From: CAWCHZ01 sp963795555
GTDB taxonomy: Bacteria; Actinomycetota; Thermoleophilia; Solirubrobacterales; Solirubrobacteraceae
NCBI GenBank assembly: GCA_963795555.1
Contig: CAWCHZ010000002.1
Location: 744,001-808,000 of the forward strand
Reading direction: 5' to 3'
DNA length: 64,000 nucleotides
Position numbers and translations under genes: made by a program. Of the stretch, positions 49,564 through 58,872 are shown piece by piece. A model generated the notes under the pieces. It was not told the DNA's origin. It saw only the letters and a program-made list of their open reading frames with translations, and did no database searches. Position 1 is the first letter of the stretch, and the number at the start of each line of letters is the position of its first letter.

Positions 49564-50616
49564 CTAACCGGCGACGCGTCGGCGCCGGCGCCAGGCCTCG
49601 GTCAGCGCAGGTGGATCCCAGCCGGCGTCGGCCGGGTTGAGGTTCACACCGGGCGCCACGATCTCGTCGATGCGGTCGAGCACGGGATCGTCGAGCGTCA
49701 CGTCTCCCGCCGCGAGCTGGCTGTCGAGATGCTCGATCGTGCGCGGGCCGATTATCGCCGCCGTCAACGCGGGATGGCTCAGCACGAAGCCCAGCGCGAG
49801 CTGGATCAACGTCAGCCCAGCCTGCTCGGCGAGCTGCGCGAGCGCCTCGGTCGCCGCGAGCTTGCGTCGATTGCCCTCCAGCGCCAGGTCGTAGAACTGG
49901 GGCACGTGCTCACGGCGGGCATGACTGGGGGTCGGCGGCTGCTGGCCCTGGCGGTAGCGACCGGTCAGCCATCCCCCTCCCAACGGTCCCCACGCGAGCA
50001 CGCCAAGCCGGTGGCGCTCGCAGACCGGCAGGACCTCGCGCTCGACGCCGCGGGCCAACAGCGAATAGGGCGGCTGCTCGCAGACATAGCGCTCGCGTCC
50101 ACGGCGCTCCGCGACCCACTGCGCCTCGACGATCATGTCCGCGGGGAAGGTCGAGCCGCCGATGTAGCGGATCTTGCCGGCGTGGACGAGATCCGACAGC
50201 ACACCGAGCGTCTCGTCGATGTCGGTGTCCGGATCCGGTCGGTGGGCCTGGTAGAGGTCGATCCAGTCCGTCCCGAGACGTCGCAGGCTGCTGTCGACCG
50301 CCTGGACGATCCAGCGACGCGAGTTGCCGCGCTGGTTGGCGCCCGGCCCCATCGGGTTGTGGAACTTGGTGGCGAGGATCACCTCGTCGCGGCGTCCGCC
50401 GGCAAGCGCCTTGCCGACGATCTCCTCCGACTCGCCGGCCGAGTAGATGTCGGCGGTGTCGATGAAGTTGATCCCGGCGTCGAGCGCGCGATGGATGATC
50501 CGCACGCAGTCCGCGTGGTCGGCGTTGCCCCACTCGCCGAACATCATCGCGCCCAGGCACAGGCCGCTGACCCTCAACCCCGTCGCACCGAGCACCCGCT
50601 GCTGCATCGGCTGCAT
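49564..50616 (-). CDS. Aldo/keto reductase
   Basis: 350 residues. FIDTADIYSAGESEEIVGKA gives the catalytic Asp and Tyr, VILATKFHNPMG the Lys, DLYQAHRPDPDTDIDETL the His; the C-terminal GPRTIEHLDSQLAA binds NADPH. Close to the AKR11/YhdN-like group. Substrate unknown. It follows the ABC transporter genes on the same strand after 12 bp and may be cotranscribed. Confidence 0.92.
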   Translation of the reverse strand: MQPMQQRVLGATGLRVSGLCLGAMMFGEWGNADHADCVRIIHRALDAGINFIDTADIYSAGESEEIVGKALAGGRRDEVILATKFHNPMGPGANQRGNSRRWIVQAVDSSLRRLGTDWIDLYQAHRPDPDTDIDETLGVLSDLVHAGKIRYIGGSTFPADMIVEAQWVAERRGRERYVCEQPPYSLLARGVEREVLPVCERHRLGVLAWGPLGGGWLTGRYRQGQQPPTPSHARREHVPQFYDLALEGNRRKLAATEALAQLAEQAGLTLIQLALGFVLSHPALTAAIIGPRTIEHLDSQLAAGDVTLDDPVLDRIDEIVAPGVNLNPADAGWDPPALTEAWRRRRRVAG

Positions 50617-50628
50617 CCTATGGAAGGG

Positions 50629-53181
50629 CTACTCGCTCGCGAGCGCGGCCAGGATGTCCAGTCGCGCCGCGCGACGCGCCGGGAGCACCGCCGCCCAGCG
50701 CCCGGCGAGCGCCGCGGCCACCAGCAGGATGATCAACGTCGGGATCGGGATCGAGAGCACGAAGCCGTCCGCGGCCAGCGGCCGCGTGATGACGATCGCG
50801 AACAGCACCCCGACGACCAGGCCGATCACGCCGCCGATCAGCGCCGTGATGATCGCCTCGTAGCGGACCATCTGGCGGATCTGTCGGCGCGAGGTTCCGA
50901 TCGCGCGCAGCAGGCCGAGCTCGCGCACGCGCTCGTAGATCGACAGCACGAGCGTGTTGACGATTCCGAACAGGGAGACGATCACCGCCAGGGCCAGCAG
51001 CACGTAGATCAGCGCCAGCAGCGTGTTGATCTGCCCGGCCTGGTCGCGCTTGAACTGCGCCGCGGTGCGCGAGCGTGCCTGCGGGAAGCGCGCGCTGAGC
51101 AGCCGCTCGACGGCGGGCTGGACCTGGGCGTTGGTCGCACCCCGCGCGTAGGCGACGAAGTCGAGCGCGTCGTCGCGCTGCCCGAACGCCTGGCGCGAGA
51201 GGGCGAGGGTGACCGTCAGGTTGCCCAGCAGGCGCGCGTTGTCGGTCGCGATGCCGACGACGCGCAGCGCGACGCGGCGATCGGCCGCCGTCAGCACCGA
51301 CAGCGTCTGGCCCAGCTTGAAGCCGTTCGCGTCCGCAAACCGCTTGGTCAGGATCGTGCCGCTCGTGCCGAGCTGGGCGAGCGTGGCGTTGGAGCCGTGC
51401 TGCCAGTCGATCCGGTAGACCTGCCCGAACGAGCTGGGGTCGATCGCCGTCACCGAGGAGTTGCCGCCCAGCCCCTGCACGCGCCCGAGCGTGAAGGCAA
51501 TCGGCGTCACGCGCGCGATCCCCGGAACCTGGCGCAGCGCCGGCGCGATCGCCGTCGGGATTCCCTGGCCGTTGGTGGCCTGCGAGTTCTCGACGATCAG
51601 GTCACCCGCGAAGGACGCATCGACGGCGCGGTTGATCGAAGCCTTCGTGCCGGCTGCCAGCACCGAGACGAAGGTCACGAGCGCGACACCGATCATCAGC
51701 GCGGCGGCCGTGACCGCCGTGCGGCCGGGCTGGCGCATCGCGTTCTCGCGCGCGAGCCGGCCGGTCACGCCGCGCCACGTCACGAGGCGCCCCAGTATGC
51801 GGGCCAGCGGCGGCACCAGGCGCGGGCTGAGCAGCGCAATCCCGATGAAGACGACCAAGGCGCCCACGCCCAGCGCCAGCGCGCCGCCACCACCGGCCAG
51901 CCCGCCGATCAGCAGCGCGATCCCGGCGAGCAGCACCGCCACGCTTGCCGGCAGCGCGTAGCGCGACAGGCGGCCGGGGGGCAGCGCGACCCCCTCACGC
52001 AGCGCGTCGACGGGCTGCACGCGGGTCGCCCGCAGCGCCGGCGCGAGCCCCGCGATCAGCGTGACCCCGGTGCCGACGGCGAGGGAGACGATCACCGTGC
52101 GCGCGGCGAGCACCGTGCCGTTGTCGGGCAGATCGGCGCCGAAGCTCTTGAAGAGCTGGTCCAGTGCGGGCGCGATGCCGATCCCGGCGGCGAGGCCGAT
52201 CGCCGCGCCGCCGACGCCGAGCAGCAGGCTCTCGGCGAGCACGACGCGCATCACCTGGCCCTTGCGGGCGCCAAGCGCACGCAGCAGCCCAAGCTCGCGC
52301 GTGCGCTGCGCGACCGTGATCGAGAAGGTGTTGAAGATGATGAACGCGCCGACGAACAGCGACACGTAGGCGAAGATCAGCAGGAACGTCCGCAAGAAGC
52401 CGAGGTTGCTCGCCAGGTCGCTGGACTGCTTGGCCGCCTGCTGGGCGCCCGTACGAACATCGAGCGTCGCCGGCAGCGCCGCACGCACGCGCGCCTGCAG
52501 CTGGGCCGGCGTCACGCCGGGCGCTGCGGCCACGTCGATCGCGTCGAAGCGGTCGATCGCGCCGACGACGCGCTGCGCCTCCGGCAGGATGAACAGCGCC
52601 GCACCGGCGCCGCCGAAGGACTGGCTGCCGGCAAACTTGACGATCCCGACGATCGTGTAGCGCTTGGCGGGCCCGGCGCCGGCGACGCGCATCGCCTGCC
52701 CGACACGCAGGTGCTCGTTGCCGGCGGTCGCCTGGTCGAGCGCGAGCTCGTCGGCGCTGGTCGGGAAACGCCCAGCGATGACCTCAAAGGACTCGAACGG
52801 CTTGGGGATCACCGCCGACACGAAGCTCGGGCCACGGCTGTTCATCCGCTTGCCGGCATCGGTGAAGAACGTCGCGGCGCTGAACAGCGTTCCGCTCGCG
52901 GCCGCCACGCCGGGGAGCGCGCGCACGCGCGCGAGCGTGGCGGTCGTGATCGGCGAGATCTGGGCCTGCGCGTTGAAGCCCGAGCCGAGCGCCTGATGCG
53001 GCGTCACGACGACCGCGTTGCCGGCGTTGGCCGTTGTGAAGATGCCCGCGAAGGAGGCGTTGATGGTGTCCGTCAGCACATAGGTGCCGGCCATCAGCGC
53101 GACCCCCAGCGCGATCGCCGTGGCGGTCAGCGCGGCGCGCAGCTTGCGCGCGAGAAACCCCCGCCAGACGACGCGCAGCAC
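50629..53181 (-). CDS. FtsX/MacB-type ABC transporter permease (double FtsX domain)
   Basis: 850 residues. An N-terminal helix (AALTATAIALGVALMAGTYV) precedes a periplasmic domain; two FtsX membrane units follow (about 255-400 and 720-840), with LGLLRALGARKGQVMRVVLA and ELGLLRAIGTSRRQIRQMVR as their coupling motifs. This type moves lipoproteins, peptides or lipids through mechanotransmission. It abuts its ATPase gene. Confidence 0.9.
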   Translation of the reverse strand: MLRVVWRGFLARKLRAALTATAIALGVALMAGTYVLTDTINASFAGIFTTANAGNAVVVTPHQALGSGFNAQAQISPITTATLARVRALPGVAAASGTLFSAATFFTDAGKRMNSRGPSFVSAVIPKPFESFEVIAGRFPTSADELALDQATAGNEHLRVGQAMRVAGAGPAKRYTIVGIVKFAGSQSFGGAGAALFILPEAQRVVGAIDRFDAIDVAAAPGVTPAQLQARVRAALPATLDVRTGAQQAAKQSSDLASNLGFLRTFLLIFAYVSLFVGAFIIFNTFSITVAQRTRELGLLRALGARKGQVMRVVLAESLLLGVGGAAIGLAAGIGIAPALDQLFKSFGADLPDNGTVLAARTVIVSLAVGTGVTLIAGLAPALRATRVQPVDALREGVALPPGRLSRYALPASVAVLLAGIALLIGGLAGGGGALALGVGALVVFIGIALLSPRLVPPLARILGRLVTWRGVTGRLARENAMRQPGRTAVTAAALMIGVALVTFVSVLAAGTKASINRAVDASFAGDLIVENSQATNGQGIPTAIAPALRQVPGIARVTPIAFTLGRVQGLGGNSSVTAIDPSSFGQVYRIDWQHGSNATLAQLGTSGTILTKRFADANGFKLGQTLSVLTAADRRVALRVVGIATDNARLLGNLTVTLALSRQAFGQRDDALDFVAYARGATNAQVQPAVERLLSARFPQARSRTAAQFKRDQAGQINTLLALIYVLLALAVIVSLFGIVNTLVLSIYERVRELGLLRAIGTSRRQIRQMVRYEAIITALIGGVIGLVVGVLFAIVITRPLAADGFVLSIPIPTLIILLVAAALAGRWAAVLPARRAARLDILAALASE

Positions 53182-53937
53182 CTAGCGGCCGGCCCCCGTC
53201 TTGACGAGGTCGAGGATCTCGTCGGTCGACGCAGCCGGACCGTCGTGGACGACGAGCCCATCGCCGAGGACGATCAGACGGTCGGCGTAGGAGGCCGCGC
53301 GCGCCTCGTGGGTCACCATGATCACTGTCTGGCCAAGCTCGTCGACGGCGCCGCGCAGCAGCGCCAGCACCTCCTCGGAGGCGTGCGAGTCGAGGTTGCC
53401 GGTTGGCTCGTCGGCGAACACCACCGCCGGACGCGAGACCAGCGCCCGCGCCACGGCGACGCGCTGCTGCTGGCCGCCGGACAGCTCGGCCGGCCGATGC
53501 GTGAGACGGTCGCGGATCTCGATGCGGTCGATGAGCTGGTCGAACCACGCCTGATCGGCATGCCGCCCGGCGATCGACAGCGGCAGCAGGATGTTCTCGC
53601 GCGCGTCGAGCACCGGCAGCAGGTTGAAGGACTGGAAGATGAAGCCGACCTTGTCGCGGCGCAGCTCGGTGAGCCGATGATCGTTCAGCGAGCCGAGCTC
53701 GACGCCGTCGAGCACGACCGATCCGGACGTCGGGCGGTCGAGACCGGCGAGGATGTGCATCAGCGTCGACTTGCCCGAGCCCGACGGGCCCATGATCGCC
53801 GTAAACGCTCCAGTCGCGAAGCCCAGCGTGATCCCGCGCAGCGCGTCGACCGCGGCACCCCCCTGGCCGTAGCGGCGCTGCACGTCGACCGCCGAGACGA
53901 TCAGCGCTGTGGCGCCATCGCCGTCGAGGCTCGTCAC
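53182..53937 (-). CDS. ABC transporter ATP-binding protein (MacB/LolD-like)
   Basis: 251 residues. Walker A GPSGSGKSTLMHILAGLD, Q-loop VGFIFQSFNLLPVLDAREN, signature LSGGQQQRVAVARAL, Walker B AVVFADEPTGNLDS, H-loop VIMVTHEARAASYADR. The stop is immediately followed by the permease start. The GTG start overlaps the stop of the upstream exporter gene by 4 bp. Confidence 0.93.
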   Translation of the reverse strand: MTSLDGDGATALIVSAVDVQRRYGQGGAAVDALRGITLGFATGAFTAIMGPSGSGKSTLMHILAGLDRPTSGSVVLDGVELGSLNDHRLTELRRDKVGFIFQSFNLLPVLDARENILLPLSIAGRHADQAWFDQLIDRIEIRDRLTHRPAELSGGQQQRVAVARALVSRPAVVFADEPTGNLDSHASEEVLALLRGAVDELGQTVIMVTHEARAASYADRLIVLGDGLVVHDGPAASTDEILDLVKTGAGR

Positions 53938-55760
53938 GGGACCGCTTCCCGAGCGGGCATGCCGTCCTCACCGAGATCCGCCAGACCACCGTCGCGCGTC
54001 ACCAGCGCAGCGTACCGACCACGGCGGGCGAGCAGCTCGTCGTGGGTGCCGAGCTCGACGACACGTCCCGCGTCGAGCACGACGATCTGGTCGGCGTCCC
54101 GGACCGTCGACAGGCGGTGGGCGATCGTGATCGTCGTGCGTCCCTGCGCGAGACGGTCCAGCGCCTCCTGGACGGCGTGCTCGGTCTGCGTGTCGAGCGA
54201 GCTGGTGGCCTCGTCGAGCACGAGCACCGGCGGATTGCGCAGCACGGTGCGGGCGATCGCGATGCGCTGCTTCTCGCCGCCGGAGAAGCGATACCCGCGC
54301 TCCCCGACGATCGTCTCATAGCCAGCGGGCAGCGCTGCGATCAGGTCATGGATGCGAGCCGTCCGGGCGGCGGCCTCGACCTCCGCGTCGTCGGCATCCG
54401 GGCGCGCGAAGCGCAGGTTCTCGCGCACCGAGGCGTGGAACAGGTAGGTCTCCTGGGCGACGACGCCGACCGTCGCCGCCAGCGAGTCCAGGCTGGCGTG
54501 GCGCACATCGATGCCGTCGATCGTCACGCGGCCCCGTTGCGCCTCATACAGCCGTGCCACCAGGTACCCGAGCGTCGTCTTGCCCGAGCCCGTCTCGCCG
54601 ACGATCGCCGTGCGCGTGCCGGCGCCCACCACGAAGTCGATGTCCTCGAGCGTCCATGGTCCGGTGGCGTCATAGCGGAAGCTGATGTGATCGAAGCGCA
54701 CCTCGCCGAGCAGCTCCGCGGGACGCAGCACGACCGGGTGCTCCGCTTCCGGGATGTCGACGGGCAGGTCGAGGTAGTCGAAGATGCGATCGAACAGCGC
54801 CAGCGACGCCTGCACGTCGACACCGACCGACATCAGCTGGGCCAGCGGAAACAGCAGCCGGGTCTGCAACGTGGTGAAGGCCACGACCGTGCCGATCGAG
54901 ATCGTGTGACCGCCGCTGACGAGGCTCTGGCCCGCGAACCAGTAGACGCATGCCGGCATGATCGTGAAGGTCATCTGGACCGAGGCCATCCGCCAGCGGC
55001 CCGCCATTCGCGAGCGAACCTCGATGTCGGCCAGCTCGGAGGACTCGCGCGTGAAGCGCTTCTCGAGATCGCCGCCGCGGCCCATCGTCTTGCCCAGCAG
55101 CACGCCGGAGACCGACAGCGACTCCTCGACCAGCGAGGACAGGTCGGCGAGGCGACCCTGGCGGGCGCTGATGATGCGACGGCGCTCCTCACCCACCCGT
55201 CGCGACAGCCAGACGAAGAACGGCAACAGCACGAGCGAGAAGGCCGCCAGGCGCCAATCGAGCAGCACCATCGCGATGATCGTCGCGATGACGTTGGTGG
55301 CGTTCTGGGCAATCGACGTCGCGGTGCTCGTGACAACGTCGTCGATGCCACCGATGTCGTTAGAGATCCGCGACTGCACCTCTCCGGTGCGCGTGCGCGT
55401 GAAGAAAGCCAGCGACAGCCGCTGCAGGTGGCGATAGACGCCGGCCCGCAGGTCGTGCATCACGCGCTGGCCCACGACGTTGGAGAGCCAGGTCTGTGCG
55501 ACGCTGAGCGCGCCCACGGCGACCGCGATCGCGACCATCCCGAGCACCAGCTCGGTCAGCAGCGTCGTATCCCGGTGGGGGATCGCGCGATCGAGTATCG
55601 CGCGCAGCAGGAACGGCGAGACCATGGTGAGCGCCGCGGAGAACGTGATCAGCCCAACCACCACCGCGAGTCGGCGCCGATATGGCCTGAACAGCCAGAC
55701 GATCCGGCGCACGTCGTGACGGCGATCGCGTGGCGCGGCGTTATCGCGAATCGCGGACAT
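53934..55760 (-). CDS. ABC exporter half-transporter, fused membrane and ATPase domains (MsbA-like)
   Basis: 608 residues. Six membrane helices in the first ~330 residues, then the ATPase: AIVGETGSGKTTLGYLVARL, VGVVAQETYLFHASVRENLR, FSGGEKQRIAIARTVLRNPP, VLVLDEATSSLDTQTEHAVQ and ITIAHRLSTVRDADQIVVLD. It works as a dimer exporting lipids or hydrophobic drugs. ATG 55760 (MSAIRDNAAP) removes an implausible lead; TACTCT lies nine bases upstream. Confidence 0.92.
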   Translation of the reverse strand: MSAIRDNAAPRDRRHDVRRIVWLFRPYRRRLAVVVGLITFSAALTMVSPFLLRAILDRAIPHRDTTLLTELVLGMVAIAVAVGALSVAQTWLSNVVGQRVMHDLRAGVYRHLQRLSLAFFTRTRTGEVQSRISNDIGGIDDVVTSTATSIAQNATNVIATIIAMVLLDWRLAAFSLVLLPFFVWLSRRVGEERRRIISARQGRLADLSSLVEESLSVSGVLLGKTMGRGGDLEKRFTRESSELADIEVRSRMAGRWRMASVQMTFTIMPACVYWFAGQSLVSGGHTISIGTVVAFTTLQTRLLFPLAQLMSVGVDVQASLALFDRIFDYLDLPVDIPEAEHPVVLRPAELLGEVRFDHISFRYDATGPWTLEDIDFVVGAGTRTAIVGETGSGKTTLGYLVARLYEAQRGRVTIDGIDVRHASLDSLAATVGVVAQETYLFHASVRENLRFARPDADDAEVEAAARTARIHDLIAALPAGYETIVGERGYRFSGGEKQRIAIARTVLRNPPVLVLDEATSSLDTQTEHAVQEALDRLAQGRTTITIAHRLSTVRDADQIVVLDAGRVVELGTHDELLARRGRYAALVTRDGGLADLGEDGMPAREAVP

Positions 55761-55789
55761 CCTGTCGTGAGAGTAGACGGGCCGACGCG

Positions 55790-57241
55790 CTACTTCAGGA
55801 GCCGCTCGAAGTAGGCGTCGTTGCGCGCGGCCTGCGCGGTGACGCCCGGTCTGATGCCGACCGCGTTTGCCGCCGACGGCGTGACCGGCAGCCACTGCAG
55901 CGACATGAACGCGATCACCGCGATCGCGGCGATCCGAAAGCCGCGCCGTGGCACCAGCGCGACGAACGGCAGCAGCCAGAGCACATACCAGGCCATGTCC
56001 CAGCCCAGCGTCACGAGCGTCAGCAGCGTCACCCAGCCCAGGCCCGCCAGCAGCTCGCGCCGCCGCCACGCCCACAGCGTGATCGCCGCCGTTCCGGCCA
56101 GCAGCAGGGCCTCGGCGACCGCCCGTACCGTGGCGTTCTCGCCCCCCGCGCCGAGCGCCAGCCCGATCAGGTTGGGGAGGCTGAAGGTCGTGACGAGCCG
56201 GCTTTCCGTCGTGACCGCCGGGGCGTGCGGCCCGAATGCCAGCAGCGTGGCCGCTCCCAGCACGAGCGCCGCTGCCAGCGCGCCCGTGACCGTGCGCCGC
56301 AGGCGTCCCCCCGCGAGGATCGCAACCGGCGCCAGCAGCGCGGCCGAGGCCTTCAGCGCAACCGCCGCGACGATCGCCGCGAGGCCGGCGCGCTCGCGCT
56401 GGCGCAAGCAGAGCAGGACGCCACCGAGCAGCAGCAGCATGGTGAACGCGTCATTGTGCTCGCCACCCAGGCCATAGACGAGCACGAACGGGTTGAGGCC
56501 GGTGAGCACGACGGCGGCGGTCGGCGAGCGCCCGAGACCGCGGGCCAGCCGCCAGAGCAGTGCCAGGCAGGCGAGGCTCGCGAGCATGACGGCGACCTTG
56601 TAGCTCCAGAACACGGCGACGATCCCCAGCGGCGCGAGCGCGTAGGTGGCCAGCGTGAAGAGCGGGCCATACGGGCTCGGCAGGTGGTGCCAGTTGCTGA
56701 GCGCGAGCACCGGGTCACCGGTGATCGCAACGGGCAGGTGCGTGTAGGGGTTGATCCCATGCACGACGCCCATGCGCGCATAGGCGATGTAGTTGAAGAC
56801 GTCTGTCAGCAGCAGCGGCGGTGACAGCAGGAAGACCACGTGGACCGCGATCAACGCCCCCCAGACCAGGCGCGCGGGCAGCCGTGGCGCGCAGGCCAAC
56901 GCGGCCACGTAGCAGGCGAGCATCGCCGCCAGATCGACCGACAGCGCACCCTCCAGCCACCCCTGCCGGTTGGGACGCTGCGGCCAGATGCCGTGCAACG
57001 GACCGGCAAGCCAGGCGGGCGTGTGCGCCGGCAGCACCGGCGAGAGGAATGTCGAGCCGCCCTGCGCAGCGGCGATGACGACCGCAAGGCTGCCGGCGAC
57101 CAGTCCGAGCAGAGCTGCCGATCCCAGCAGCGGAGCCAGCGACCTGCGCCCGGCGCGCAGCGTCGGCATCCCCCCGACTGCGTCCAGCCGGATGGCCGGC
57201 ATCGTGGACTGTGGAGCGCCGGACACGCCGCCTGGCATCAT
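55790..57241 (-). CDS. GT-C fold mannosyltransferase-like membrane protein (paralogue 2)
   Basis: About 483 residues, a dozen membrane segments. LLTDVFNYIAYARMGVVHGI carries the acidic loop residues, followed by NPYTHLPVAITGDPVLALSN, PYGPLFTLATYA and VYGLGGEHNDAFTM. It belongs to the same family as the genes at 20481 and 57211. The start is one of two adjacent ATGs (57241/57238) with alternatives at 57202 and 57169. Probably a polyprenyl-phosphate-sugar-dependent enzyme. Confidence 0.82.
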   Translation of the reverse strand: MMPGGVSGAPQSTMPAIRLDAVGGMPTLRAGRRSLAPLLGSAALLGLVAGSLAVVIAAAQGGSTFLSPVLPAHTPAWLAGPLHGIWPQRPNRQGWLEGALSVDLAAMLACYVAALACAPRLPARLVWGALIAVHVVFLLSPPLLLTDVFNYIAYARMGVVHGINPYTHLPVAITGDPVLALSNWHHLPSPYGPLFTLATYALAPLGIVAVFWSYKVAVMLASLACLALLWRLARGLGRSPTAAVVLTGLNPFVLVYGLGGEHNDAFTMLLLLGGVLLCLRQRERAGLAAIVAAVALKASAALLAPVAILAGGRLRRTVTGALAAALVLGAATLLAFGPHAPAVTTESRLVTTFSLPNLIGLALGAGGENATVRAVAEALLLAGTAAITLWAWRRRELLAGLGWVTLLTLVTLGWDMAWYVLWLLPFVALVPRRGFRIAAIAVIAFMSLQWLPVTPSAANAVGIRPGVTAQAARNDAYFERLLK

Positions 57242-58821
57242 TTCCGATCGCTGTGCGGCGCGAGCCCGAGCCAACCCGGCCCCCCTCCCCCCGCGCCCCA
57301 GCGCCGGTGCTGGCGGCCTCCAGCAGCCACGCCCTGCCACCCCGGCGGGGCGCGCTCGGGACGAGCGTGCTGCTGGCCCTGCGCAGCCGCCTGCTCACCC
57401 CCGCAGCCGCGCTCACCGGCCGTGCGCTGCTGGCGCGCGCGGCGCTGGCCGGTCTGGCCCTGTGCGCGGTCGAGATCGTGCTCGGTGCGGTCGCCGCGCC
57501 ATCCTGGGTGGTGCCGGAGAGCCGCGCGAGCTTCGCGCCCTGGATCTCCGGACCGCTGCACGCGCTCGGCACGCATGCGCTCAGCCAGGGCGCGCTGACG
57601 ACATTGATGCTGGTGATGTTCGCCTGCTATCTGCTGGTGCTCGCGCTCGTCAGCTCGCTGACGCTGCGCGCGCTCGCGATCACGATCGTCGGCATCAGCG
57701 CACTGCTGGTGCTGAGCCCCCCGCTGCTGCTGACCGACGTCTTCAACTACATCGCCTACGCCCGCCTGGGTGGGCTGCACCACATCAATCCCTATCTGCA
57801 CGGCGCGATCGCCGCGCCGCAGGACCCGATCCTGCAATTCGACAGCTGGCGCTACCTGCGCAGTCCCTACGGCCCGCTCTTCACGCTCGCCAGCTATGCG
57901 CTCGCACCACTCAGCCTGGCCGACTCGGTGTGGGTCATCAAGCTGACGGCGGTGCTGCCGTTCCTCGCCAGCCTGGCGCTGCTTGCGCTGTGCGCGCGGC
58001 GGCTGGGGCGCAGCCCCGTGCCCGCGGTGGCGCTGCTGGGGCTCAACCCGCTGGTGCTGATCTACGGCGTGGGCGGCGACCACAACGACTTCATCATGCT
58101 CGCGCTCGTCCTGGCGGCGATCGCCTGGACGCTCGGCGACCGCGCCCCCCGCGGCGCGGTCGCCGCCGTGGCCGCGGCCGGCGTCAAGGCGACAGCGGCC
58201 CTGCTGCTGCCCTTCATGATCCTCGGCAGCTCGCGGCGTCGGCGCACGCTGATCGCCGCGCTGCTGGCCGGAGCGCTGCTGGTCGCCGGCACGCTGCTGA
58301 TCGTCGGCAGCGCCGTGGTCCCCGCGCTGGCCGTGCAGGCGAGCTGCGTCTCGCAGTTCAGCTTCCCCGACCTGACCGGCCGGGCGCTGGGGCTTGGCGG
58401 CGCGACGACGGCCGTCCACATCGGCTTCGTCGTGCTGTTGGTCGTGGTGTTCGTCTGGCAGATCGCGCGCACCAGGCCGGGCAACTGGATCACGCCCGCC
58501 GGCTGGACCACGCTGGCTCTGCTGGCCGGCCTGACCTGGATGATCCCCTGGTATGTCGGCTGGCTGCTGCCGCTCGCGGCGCTGAGCCCGAGTCGCCGGC
58601 TCAAGGGCGCGGCGCTGATCGCCAGCACCTACGCGCTGCTCGTCTGGCTGCCGCCCATCTCCAACACGCTCAAGACGGTGCTGCCGCTGCCCGCCAACTC
58701 GACCACGCTCGGCTGCCTGCACAAGGCCAACGTCGTGGCGCCGAAGATCCCCGACAACTGGGTGCCGGGCCAGCTGTCGGCCAGCCTGCCGGCTCCGCGC
58801 GCATCGTCGCGCCCCGTGTAG
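57211..58821 (+). CDS. GT-C fold mannosyltransferase-like membrane protein (paralogue 3)
   Basis: Up to 536 residues. LLTDVFNYIAYARLGGLHHI, NPYLHGAIAAPQDPILQFDS, PYGPLFTLASYALAPLSLAD and IYGVGGDHNDFIMLAL match its divergent neighbour closely, so the pair arose by duplication and inversion. The start is uncertain: GTG 57211 overlaps the divergent gene by about 30 bp, while GTG 57307 would avoid the overlap and drop a Pro/Arg-rich leader. Confidence 0.82.
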   Translation: MERRTRRLASFPIAVRREPEPTRPPSPRAPAPVLAASSSHALPPRRGALGTSVLLALRSRLLTPAAALTGRALLARAALAGLALCAVEIVLGAVAAPSWVVPESRASFAPWISGPLHALGTHALSQGALTTLMLVMFACYLLVLALVSSLTLRALAITIVGISALLVLSPPLLLTDVFNYIAYARLGGLHHINPYLHGAIAAPQDPILQFDSWRYLRSPYGPLFTLASYALAPLSLADSVWVIKLTAVLPFLASLALLALCARRLGRSPVPAVALLGLNPLVLIYGVGGDHNDFIMLALVLAAIAWTLGDRAPRGAVAAVAAAGVKATAALLLPFMILGSSRRRRTLIAALLAGALLVAGTLLIVGSAVVPALAVQASCVSQFSFPDLTGRALGLGGATTAVHIGFVVLLVVVFVWQIARTRPGNWITPAGWTTLALLAGLTWMIPWYVGWLLPLAALSPSRRLKGAALIASTYALLVWLPPISNTLKTVLPLPANSTTLGCLHKANVVAPKIPDNWVPGQLSASLPAPRASSRPV

Positions 58822-58872
58822 CGCGCGCTTCGGCGACCCGGACAGCGCGTTGGATCGCCCAGCCGGCAGCGA

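Noticed and set aside
49531..54321. A 1596-codon open frame on the plus strand
   Set aside because: It is antisense to the aldo/keto reductase, the MacB-type genes and the exporter, is dominated by Arg, Gln, Asp and Ala, and has no domain. It is a high-GC shadow frame.
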